From Streptomyces sp. NBC_00287 (lineage in GTDB: Bacteria > Actinomycetota > Actinomycetes > Streptomycetales > Streptomycetaceae), in NCBI RefSeq assembly GCF_036173105.1, contig NZ_CP108053.1:8928001-8992000 (forward strand): DNA of 64,000 nucleotides. Reading direction: 5' to 3'. This document shows positions 50,929 to 57,731 of this stretch, in pieces (positions within the stretch are counted from its first letter, which is position 1; the number at the start of each line of letters is the position of its first letter). The notes under the pieces were generated by a model. That model was not told the origin of the DNA and made no database searches. It was given only the letters and a program-made list of their open reading frames with translations. A program made the translations under genes and the position numbers.

Positions 50929-51920
50929 GGGCCCCCACCGTCGATGTGCACGCGCACCTCCTGCTGCCGCAGGTCGACGCCCTCGTCGCAGACCTCCCCG
51001 GACGTGCCGAGGCCAAGGCGCTGGACGCCCGCCGCAACGGTCCCGCCTCCCTGGCCGTCAGCGGTCCCATGGTCGCCGCGCGCATCCCGCGTCTGACCGA
51101 TGTCGGCGCCCGCCTGGCCGCGATGGACGTGCAGGGTGTCGACATCCAGCTCGTCAGCCCCTCCCCGTCGCACTACCACCCCTGGGCCGACGAGGACACG
51201 GCGGAGAAGCTGTACCGGCTCGCGAACGAGGCGACGGCCGCGTACTGCGCCCGGGCGCCGCAGCGGCTGTACGGGCTCGGACTCGCGCCCCTGCAGCATC
51301 CGGAGCAGGCCGTGCATGCCCTCGAACACGCCCTGGACCAGGGGCTGTTGGGTGTCGAAATCTCCAGTCACGCACCTGGACGGGAGCTGTCGGACCCGGC
51401 ATACGAGCCGCTGTGGGCGCGTGCCGAGGAGACGGGGGCGATCCTGTTCCTGCACCCCTTCGGCTGCACCCTCGACGAGCGGTTGGACCGCTGGTACCTG
51501 TCCAACACGGTGGGGCAGCCGGTGGAGAACGCCGTCGCGCTCTCCCACCTGATCTTCTCCGGAGTGTTGGACCGGCACCCGGAGCTGAAGCTGATCGCCG
51601 CGCACGGGGGCGGCTACCTCCCCACCCACCTCGGCCGCTCGGACCACGCCTGGCGCGTCCGCCCCGATGCCCGCGGCTGCGCACGGGAGCCGAGCGGCTA
51701 TCTGCGGCAGCTGTACTTCGACTCCCTCGTCCACGACCCGTACGTACTACGGGAGTTGGTGCGGGTGGCGGGCCCCGACCGGGTGCTGCTCGGCTCCGAC
51801 TTCCCCTTCGACATGGGCACCGAGGACCCGCTGGGCGCCCTGCGCGCCGCACGGCTGTCCGCGGCCGACTTCGACGCCGTACGAGGCGGCAACGCGGCCG
51901 CCCTCCTTCGGAAGGACTGA
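50925..51920 (+). CDS. Amidohydrolase (ACMSD/gamma-resorcylate decarboxylase-like)
   Basis: 331 residues from GTG 50925, overlapping the monooxygenase stop. Metal ligands of the amidohydrolase-2 fold are visible: H-x-H in TVDVHAHLLLP, a His in ILFLHPFGCTLD, a His in KLIAAHGGGYLPTHLGR, and the Asp in VLLGSDFPFDMGTEDP. Relatives are 2-amino-3-carboxymuconate semialdehyde decarboxylase and resorcylate decarboxylases, which act non-oxidatively on aromatic or ring-cleaved acids. It fits a decarboxylation step in the same pathway. Five bases separate it from the dioxygenase gene. Confidence 0.88.
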   Translation: MRAPTVDVHAHLLLPQVDALVADLPGRAEAKALDARRNGPASLAVSGPMVAARIPRLTDVGARLAAMDVQGVDIQLVSPSPSHYHPWADEDTAEKLYRLANEATAAYCARAPQRLYGLGLAPLQHPEQAVHALEHALDQGLLGVEISSHAPGRELSDPAYEPLWARAEETGAILFLHPFGCTLDERLDRWYLSNTVGQPVENAVALSHLIFSGVLDRHPELKLIAAHGGGYLPTHLGRSDHAWRVRPDARGCAREPSGYLRQLYFDSLVHDPYVLRELVRVAGPDRVLLGSDFPFDMGTEDPLGALRAARLSAADFDAVRGGNAAALLRKD

Positions 51921-51925
51921 CCACC

Positions 51926-52858
51926 ATGCGCCGGCTCACCCATCTGCGGCACGTCGACCTCGCCGTGCCCGACTACGACAAGCAGCTCGACTTCTACGCC
52001 GGCGTCTGGGGCCTGACCAAGGTCGCCGAGGACTCCGGAATCTCCTTCCTGGCCGCCGAGGGCTCGCCCGAGCAGTACGTCGTACGGCTGCGCAAGTCCG
52101 GCGAGAAGCGGCTCGACCTGGTCTCCTACGGCGCCGCGTCCGCCGCCGACGTGGACACCCTGGCCGAGCAACTGGCCGCCTCCGGGGTGCAGTTGATCTC
52201 GCAGCCCGGGAAGGCCGACACCCCCGGCGGCGGCTACGGCTTCCGCTTCTTCGACGTCGACGGACGCACCATCGAGGTCCTGGCCGATGTCGAGGTACGG
52301 CAGCACCGCAAGATCGAGGAGAAGGAGTCGATCCCGGTCAAGCTGTCGCACGTGGTCCTCAACTCCCCGGATCTGAACCGCACTCGGGAGTGGTACGAGC
52401 GCCACCTCGGCTTCCGTCTCTCCGACACGCTCAGCTCGCCGCACATGGGCGAGGTCATGCACTTCATGCGGATCAGCAACCAGCACCACTCCATGGCCAT
52501 CGCCCAGGGTCCGCACACCGCCCTGCACCATGTCTCGTTCGAGATGCGCGGCCTGGACGAGTACATGCGCGGCTCCGGCCGCGTGATGCGCTCCGGAGCG
52601 CGGAAGATCTGGGGCCCGGGCCGGCATATGGCGGGCGACAACACCTTCACCTACTTCCTCGACCCGCACGGCAACACGGTGGAGTACACGACCGAGCTGG
52701 AGGTGCTGGACGAGGACACCTGGCACCCGCAGGTCTACGACTTCTCCCGGCCCGAGGTCACCGACCAGTGGGGCACGGCGAACCCGATGAACGAGTTGGT
52801 CGCCAAGGAGTCGTTCAACGACGTCGACCGCGGCTGTTTCGTCGCCCCGCCGGTGTGA
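51926..52858 (+). CDS. Type I extradiol ring-cleavage dioxygenase (VOC fold)
   Basis: 310 residues from ATG 51926. Two VOC modules are seen (RHVDLAVPDYDKQLDFYAGV in the first; KLSHVVLNSPDLNRTREWYE in the second). The iron ligands of the second module are His in KLSHVVLN, His in LHHVSFEMRG, and Glu in GNTVEYTTELEV. These give the 2-His-1-Glu site of catechol 2,3-dioxygenase-type enzymes. It should cleave a catechol-like ring next to a hydroxyl (meta cleavage). It is the key enzyme suggesting that the operon degrades an aromatic compound. Confidence 0.9.
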   Translation: MRRLTHLRHVDLAVPDYDKQLDFYAGVWGLTKVAEDSGISFLAAEGSPEQYVVRLRKSGEKRLDLVSYGAASAADVDTLAEQLAASGVQLISQPGKADTPGGGYGFRFFDVDGRTIEVLADVEVRQHRKIEEKESIPVKLSHVVLNSPDLNRTREWYERHLGFRLSDTLSSPHMGEVMHFMRISNQHHSMAIAQGPHTALHHVSFEMRGLDEYMRGSGRVMRSGARKIWGPGRHMAGDNTFTYFLDPHGNTVEYTTELEVLDEDTWHPQVYDFSRPEVTDQWGTANPMNELVAKESFNDVDRGCFVAPPV

Positions 52859-52865
52859 GGCTCCG

Positions 52866-53795
52866 ATGCGCATAGCCACCTACCTGCACGAAGGCCGCCG
52901 CTGCCACGGCATCGTCGAGGGCGGTTCGGTCCGCGCCCTGCCCGAGGGCACCTCACCCCTGGAGGCGGCCTACGGAGTACGGCCCGTGGGCCCGGCCGTG
53001 CCCCTGACGGACGTACACCTGCTGGCGCCGCTGGAGCCGCCGGCGATCCGGGACTTCGTCACCTTCGAGGAACATGTCGAGGGCGTACGGCGGTCCGTGG
53101 ACGGCGCCGGAGGAGTGCCCGAAGCCTGGTACGACGCGCCGACCTTCTACTTCACCAACCCGTACGCGGTCATCGGCCCGTACGACGACGTGCCCGTCCC
53201 GCCGGGGTCGCGGCTGCTGGACTTCGAACTGGAGGTCGCCGCTGTCATCGGCCGGGAGGGGCGCGACCTCACACCGGAGCAGGCCCGCGACCACATCGTC
53301 GGCTACACGATCCTCAACGACTGGTCCGCGCGCGATCTCCAGTCCCGCGAGATGCAGGTCCGGCTCGGCCCCGGCAAGGGCAAGGACACGGCGGCCACGC
53401 TGGGGCCGTACCTCGTCACCGCCGACGAACTGGAGCCGTACCGGGACACCGACGGCTTCCTGAGGCTCGGGCTCACCGCCTCGGTGAACGGTGAGGTCAT
53501 CGGCAAGGACCTGCTGTCCAATATGAGTTGGACCTTCGAGGAGATGGCGGCCTACGCCTCGCGCGGCACCGTCGTCCGCCCCGGCGACATCCTCGGCTCG
53601 GGCACCTGCGGCAACGGCGGCTGTCTGGCGGAGCTGTGGGGAGTGCGGGGCGAGCAGTCTCCGCCGCCGCTGCGGCCCGGGGACACGGTCACGCTCACTG
53701 TCGAGGGCATCGGGACCGTCTCCAACACGGTGGTCGAGGGCGTCGATCCGGTGCCGGTGCCCGCCGCGCGGCGCCGCCGTCGGGAGCGGCCGTGA
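52866..53795 (+). CDS. Fumarylacetoacetate-hydrolase-family enzyme (second)
   Basis: 309 residues from ATG 52866. Core FAH motifs are present: DFVTFEEHVEGVRRSVDG, FYFTNPYAVIGPYDDVPVPP, DFELEVAAVIGREGRDLTPE, GYTILNDWSARDLQSREM, and GDILGSGTCGNGGCLAE. The acidic metal ligands in the E-L-E-V segment and the downstream Asp are conserved. With the first FAH gene it probably handles successive steps: hydratase, decarboxylase or C-C hydrolase on the ring-cleaved product. Only 7 bases separate it from the dioxygenase, and it overlaps the SDR gene by 4 bases. Confidence 0.9.
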   Translation: MRIATYLHEGRRCHGIVEGGSVRALPEGTSPLEAAYGVRPVGPAVPLTDVHLLAPLEPPAIRDFVTFEEHVEGVRRSVDGAGGVPEAWYDAPTFYFTNPYAVIGPYDDVPVPPGSRLLDFELEVAAVIGREGRDLTPEQARDHIVGYTILNDWSARDLQSREMQVRLGPGKGKDTAATLGPYLVTADELEPYRDTDGFLRLGLTASVNGEVIGKDLLSNMSWTFEEMAAYASRGTVVRPGDILGSGTCGNGGCLAELWGVRGEQSPPPLRPGDTVTLTVEGIGTVSNTVVEGVDPVPVPAARRRRRERP

Positions 53796-54538
53796 CTGGC
53801 CTGTCCGGCAAGGTCGTGGTGGTCACCGGCGCCGCGCGCGGTCAGGGCGGCGCCGAGGCAGCCGCCCTGGCCCGGGAGGGTGCCCATGTCATTGCCACGG
53901 GCGCGGAACCCGTCGGCGACTGCCGCCGCCTCGATGTCACCAGCGCGGATGAATGGGACCGACTGGCCGTGGAACTGGCGGAGTTGTACGGGCAGGTGCA
54001 CGGGCTGGTCAACAACGCCGGCATCACCTGGCGCGCTCGCCTCGCCGACGTACGCCCCGACGACTTCGCCCGCGTCCACGCGGTCAATGTCACCGGCCCG
54101 CTGCTCGGCATCCAGCACCTTGCCCCGCTGATGCCGCCGGGCGCGTCGATCGTGAACGTAGGCTCGTCCGCCGCGCTCACCGGCCACTACCCGGTGGCGT
54201 ACACGGCCGGCAAATGGGCGCTGCGCGGCCTGTCGAAAGCGGCGGCCACGGAGCTGGGCCCGCGCGGCATCCGCGTGAACACGATCCACCCCGGCTACAT
54301 CGAAACCGACATGACCGCCTCCGCCGCACCCGCCTTCCGTGAGGCGAACCTCCGCGAGACCCCGCTCGGCCGCACGGGCACGCCTGACGAGGTGGCCCCG
54401 CTGGTGGTGTTCCTGCTCTCCGACGCGGCCTCCTTCATCACCGGCGCGGAGATTCCGGTCGACGGCGGCCTGACCGCGCACGGCAGCGCAAAGTCGATCT
54501 CCGACGCGTTTGCCAGTGAACCTGTGCGGCGTCAGTAG
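53792..54538 (+). CDS. Short-chain dehydrogenase/reductase
   Basis: 248 residues from GTG 53792, overlapping the FAH stop. The SDR landmarks are all present: VVVTGAARGQGGAEAAALAR (T-G-x3-G-x-G), NNAG in GLVNNAGITWRARLA, catalytic Ser in NVGSSAALTGHY, YTAGK (Y-x-x-x-K), and the Thr-Asp-Met of IETDM. It likely oxidises an alcohol intermediate of the pathway with NAD(P). Its last codons overlap the stop of the convergent lipoprotein gene by 7 bases. Confidence 0.92.
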   Translation: MTGLSGKVVVVTGAARGQGGAEAAALAREGAHVIATGAEPVGDCRRLDVTSADEWDRLAVELAELYGQVHGLVNNAGITWRARLADVRPDDFARVHAVNVTGPLLGIQHLAPLMPPGASIVNVGSSAALTGHYPVAYTAGKWALRGLSKAAATELGPRGIRVNTIHPGYIETDMTASAAPAFREANLRETPLGRTGTPDEVAPLVVFLLSDAASFITGAEIPVDGGLTAHGSAKSISDAFASEPVRRQ

Positions 54539-55149
54539 CGCTGCGCCTTGGCGACCTTCGCCGTCAGTTGCGGCTCGGGAGGCTTGCGGCTGATGGCGAG
54601 GGGCTGGGCCCTCTCGCCGGGCTCCAGGTCCTCCGCGCCGACGTAACGGGTCTCCACGACCTTGCCGTCGGAATCGCTGAAGTCGACCTGGACGGCGTAG
54701 GAGGCCGTCTCGTCGGTGCTGTTGGTGATGTTGACGACGACCGCGAGCAGCCCGCCCGTCTGGGCTCTGGGCTTGCCGGTGAGCGAGACGTCGGCCGTGG
54801 CGTTGCCCCGGCCCTCGACGTCCTCCAGCTGCTCCTTGGCGGCGGCATTGGCGCGCTCCACCTCGGCGGAGACGGAGGCCTCGAACTCGGAGGCGCGCGC
54901 CGAGGCGGACGACGCCGCGGCGGAGAGCGACGCCTGGACGGATTCGGCGAGCGAGGCCACGGCGGAGGGCGCGGTGCCCGTGAAGCTCGCGGTGTTCGGC
55001 GACCTGGGCGTATCGGTGACCGCGGAACCGCCGTCGTCGTCGTCCGAGCCGCACGACACGAGCGCGGCCGCGCCCAGCACGGTCACGAGCAGCCCGGCCA
55101 GCGCCCTGGCCACGGGCTGCCTTGTCGTTCGAAGGGGGCCTGTGCCCAT
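54532..55149 (-). CDS. Lipoprotein with FxLYD-like C-terminal domain
   Basis: 205 residues from ATG 55149 (GGAAGGA upstream). A signal segment (ARALAGLLVTVLGAAALVSC) ends in the lipobox LVSC, so the protein is membrane-anchored outside the cell. Residues 65-115 are an Ala/Ser/Glu helical stretch (SVQASLSAAASSASARASEF). Residues 130-200 form a beta-sandwich like FxLYD/DUF4352 domains (LAVVVNITNSTDETASYAVQ, VETRYVGAEDLEPGERAQPL). Role unknown. It follows the fprA terminator on the same strand. Confidence 0.8.
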   Translation of the reverse strand: MGTGPLRTTRQPVARALAGLLVTVLGAAALVSCGSDDDDGGSAVTDTPRSPNTASFTGTAPSAVASLAESVQASLSAAASSASARASEFEASVSAEVERANAAAKEQLEDVEGRGNATADVSLTGKPRAQTGGLLAVVVNITNSTDETASYAVQVDFSDSDGKVVETRYVGAEDLEPGERAQPLAISRKPPEPQLTAKVAKAQRY

Positions 55150-55240
55150 TGCCGGTGATCCTTCCCGTCGGACTCTTGCGCCTCCTGCCACATCGTGCAC
55201 GATGCGTAGTCGGGCAGCCACTCGGGGTGGCGGACGCCCG

Positions 55241-55274
55241 AAGGGCCCAGAGCGCATCTGCGCTCCGGGCCCTT
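55241..55274 (-). terminator. 16-bp hairpin after fprA
   Basis: AAGGGCCCAGAGCGCA (55241-55256) pairs with TGCGCTCCGGGCCCTT (55259-55274) with one mismatch and a very short loop. It lies 14 bases past the fprA stop on the minus strand. Confidence 0.7.
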
Positions 55275-55288
55275 CCTGGTGCTACGGC

Positions 55289-56653
55289 TCAGGCGCCGCT
55301 CTCGCGGAGCATGTCCTCGCGCTCGACGATCTTCACGCGCTCACGGCCCTGCGGCTCGCCCAGCGCCTTCTCGGCGGCGTCCAGCTGGTACCAGCCCTCC
55401 CAGGTGGTGAAGCGGATCTCGCGCTCGGCGAGGAACGCCTCCACGGCCTGAGGGGCGGGCGCGTCCGGCGTCTGCAGACGGCCGTTCGCGAAGTCGTCCA
55501 GCAGGTTGGCCACCGTCTCGTTGGCGTCGCCCTTGGTGTGGCCGATGAGGCCCACCGGGCCGCGTCGGATCCAGCCGGTGACGTACGTCGACGTGAGGTG
55601 CTCGCCGGTCTCCTGCATGACCCGGCCGCCCTCGTCCGGGACCGTGCCCGAGCCGATGTCCCAGGGCAGCTTGGGGAGCTTGTCGGAGAGGTAACCCACG
55701 GCGCGGTAGACCGCGGAGACGTCCCAGTCCTTGAACTCGCCGGTGCCCTTCACATTGCCGGTGCCGTCCAGCTCCGTGCGCTCGGTGCGCAGGCCCACGA
55801 CCTTGCCGTCCTCACCGAGGATCTCCACCGGCGACTCGAAGAAGTGCAGGAACAGCTTGTGCGGGCGGTCGCCGACATCGCGGATCGCCCAGTTCTCCAG
55901 CGTCTTGGCGACCATGTCGACCTGCTTGTTGGAGCGGCGCTGCTCGATGGAGCCCTCGTCGTAGTCGATGTCCTCGGGGTTGACGATGACCTCGATGTTG
56001 GGGGAGTGGTCCAGCTCGCGCAGCTCCATCGGGGAGAACTTCGCCTGTGCCGGGCCACGGCGGCCGAAGACGTGGATCTCCACGGCCTTGTTGGCCTTGA
56101 GGCCCTCGTAGACGTTCGGCGGGATCTCGGTCGGCAGCAGCTCGTCCGCGGTCTTGGCGAGGATCCGGGAGATGTCCAGCGCCACATTGCCCACGCCCAG
56201 GACGGCGACCTTCTCCGCCTCGAGCGGCCAGGTGCGCGGCACGTCCGGGTGGCCGTCGTACCAGGACGCGAAGTCCGCGGCGCCGTAGGAGCCGTCGAGC
56301 TCGACGCCCGGTATCTTCAGCTCGCGGTCGGCCATGGCGCCGGTGGAGAAGACCACCGCGTCGTAGAAGGCGCGCAGGTCGTCCAGGTGCACATCGGCGC
56401 CGTAGTTCACATTGCCGAAGAGGCGAACCTGCGGCTTGTCGAGCACCTGGTGCAGGGCCGTGATGATGCCCTTGATGCGGGGGTGGTCGGGGGCGACGCC
56501 GTAACGGATCAGGCCGAACGGGGCAGGCATGCGCTCGAAGATGTCGATGGAGACACCGGGCTCGGCGGCCACATCGGACTTGAGCAGCGCGTCGGCGGCG
56601 TAGATCCCGGCGGGGCCGGCTCCGACAACGGCTACCCGCAGGGGGCGGGGCAT
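55289..56653 (-). CDS. fprA: Ferredoxin/ferredoxin-NADP reductase FprA
   Basis: 454 residues from ATG 56653 (GAAGGG upstream); ATG 56680 lacks a ribosome site. It begins PRPLRVAVVGAGPAGIYAAD (FAD motif) and has FGLIRYGVAPDHPRIKGI, the NADP motif VAVLGVGNVALDISRIL, and GWIRRGPVGLIGHTKGDANE. This layout is that of actinobacterial FprA, the adrenodoxin-reductase-like enzyme that passes electrons from NADPH to ferredoxins, for example for P450s or iron metabolism. An iron-box-like element lies just upstream (56688-56717), consistent with known iron regulation of related genes. Confidence 0.93.
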   Translation of the reverse strand: MPRPLRVAVVGAGPAGIYAADALLKSDVAAEPGVSIDIFERMPAPFGLIRYGVAPDHPRIKGIITALHQVLDKPQVRLFGNVNYGADVHLDDLRAFYDAVVFSTGAMADRELKIPGVELDGSYGAADFASWYDGHPDVPRTWPLEAEKVAVLGVGNVALDISRILAKTADELLPTEIPPNVYEGLKANKAVEIHVFGRRGPAQAKFSPMELRELDHSPNIEVIVNPEDIDYDEGSIEQRRSNKQVDMVAKTLENWAIRDVGDRPHKLFLHFFESPVEILGEDGKVVGLRTERTELDGTGNVKGTGEFKDWDVSAVYRAVGYLSDKLPKLPWDIGSGTVPDEGGRVMQETGEHLTSTYVTGWIRRGPVGLIGHTKGDANETVANLLDDFANGRLQTPDAPAPQAVEAFLAEREIRFTTWEGWYQLDAAEKALGEPQGRERVKIVEREDMLRESGA

Positions 56654-56687
56654 GATCAGGTTCCCTTCGAGCGATGACAAGCAACTC

Positions 56688-56717
56688 GAGGGGAAGCCTA
56701 AGCTAAGGCAACCCTAA
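56688..56717 (-). promoter_or_regulatory. Iron-box-like element (DmdR/IdeR type) before fprA
   Basis: Read on the minus strand, two overlapping 19-base stretches, TTAGGGTTGCCTTAGCTTA (56717-56699) and TTAGCTTAGGCTTCCCCTC (56706-56688), each match 13 of 19 bases of the DmdR/IdeR consensus TTAGGTTAGGCTAACCTAA. They lie 35-64 bases before the fprA start, a suitable place for an iron-dependent repressor. Confidence 0.5.
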
Positions 56718-56775
56718 GTCGGTACGCGGGTCCGATCTATGAGCTCATAAGTCTGGCTTATGGGATCTCAAAGGC

Positions 56776-56806
56776 GCACGGGGGCCCGGGTTGCGGGCCC
56801 CCGTGC
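56776..56806 (-). terminator. 13-bp hairpin after the chitosanase gene
   Basis: GCACGGGGGCCCG (56776-56788) and CGGGCCCCCGTGC (56794-56806) form a perfect stem around a 5-base loop. It begins 8 bases past the chitosanase stop on the minus strand. Confidence 0.8.
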
Positions 56807-56814
56807 GGGTGTGC

Positions 56815-57621
56815 TCAGTCGAGGTGGTAGCTGTCCCCGTAGACCTTCCAGTCCAGCGGTGTGACGAGGTCGAGGTTGCCCGCGCGCAGGAAGACCCGCT
56901 GGGCCGTGTCGACCCTGCTGGTGTCGCTGTGCGCCTCCTCCTGCTTCATCGCCCACACCCGGGCGTCGAGGAAGGCGTGCAGGTACCGCACCTCGTCACC
57001 GCCCTGGGCCGGCGGCCGTGCGCTCTGCAGCGCCCGCCTGCGGATGCTGCCGAAACTGGCGCTGTCGGAGCCGTTGCCGTGCATGACGAGGGCGTCGTAG
57101 TACGCGAACTGCCCGAGCACCCGCAGCCCGTCCGCCTTGCCCTGTCGTACGGCCGGGTTGAAGTAGACCCGGTCGCGTTCGTCGTTCTGCGCCTGCTGGA
57201 AGGCGCGGTCCTGTGCGGCCCGGCGCCAGTCCCGGGGGTAGTGCGGGTCGAGCCCCTCGTGCGAGTCGGTGCCGTCGACCTCCCGCAGGGCGGGCAGGTA
57301 CCCGGCGAGCACATTGCCGGGCTTGCGGTCGGCGTAGAGCTCCACGAGGTCGAGCATGTCGCCGGTGCCGGAGCAGAAGCCGATGATCCCGGCGGTGTAG
57401 CCGCGACCGTCGCCGATGTCCTCGATGTACTTGTACTGCGCCTTCCAGTCGAGCGAGGAGTTCTCCGCGCTCGAGACGAGCTTCATGGCGATCTCCTTCT
57501 TCGCCGGGTCGTCGAGTCCGGGCGCGCGGACGGCGCCCGCGTGCGGAGCGTTCAGCAGGGGTATCGCGGTGGCCGAGACGCCGATCATGGCGAGCAGGGT
57601 ACGGCGAGTGGGGTGCCTCAC
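56815..57621 (-). CDS. csnA: Secreted GH46 chitosanase
   Basis: 268 residues from GTG 57621 (GGAG upstream). A twin-arginine-like signal (HPTRRTLLAMIGVSATAIPL) ends near residue 30 (HAGA). The mature part matches GH46: AMKLVSSAENSSLDWKAQYK carries the catalytic Glu53, and YIEDIGDGRGYTAGIIGFCS carries Asp71. The 18-residue spacing between them equals the Glu22/Asp40 spacing of the S. sp. N174 chitosanase. It hydrolyses chitosan outside the cell. It has its own terminator and a 23-bp palindrome upstream, suggesting substrate-dependent repression. Confidence 0.93.
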   Translation of the reverse strand: MRHPTRRTLLAMIGVSATAIPLLNAPHAGAVRAPGLDDPAKKEIAMKLVSSAENSSLDWKAQYKYIEDIGDGRGYTAGIIGFCSGTGDMLDLVELYADRKPGNVLAGYLPALREVDGTDSHEGLDPHYPRDWRRAAQDRAFQQAQNDERDRVYFNPAVRQGKADGLRVLGQFAYYDALVMHGNGSDSASFGSIRRRALQSARPPAQGGDEVRYLHAFLDARVWAMKQEEAHSDTSRVDTAQRVFLRAGNLDLVTPLDWKVYGDSYHLD

Positions 57622-57669
57622 GGGTGCTCCAAGTGACGGTGGGGGGTGGGTGGTTGGAGGTTCGTGGCA

Positions 57670-57692
57670 CTGATAGGAAGGTTTACTATCAG
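57670..57692. promoter_or_regulatory. 23-bp palindrome upstream of the chitosanase gene
   Basis: CTGATAG (57670-57676) and CTATCAG (57686-57692) are perfect arms; the inner bases GAAGGTTTA pair partly, giving 9 of 11 symmetric positions. It lies 48 bases before the csnA start. In S. lividans chitosanase is repressed by the ROK-family regulator CsnR at a palindromic operator; this is the likely counterpart. Confidence 0.6.
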
Positions 57693-57731
57693 ATACGGCC
57701 GCGCTTGCCCACCCATCGCGTCACGGAAGAC

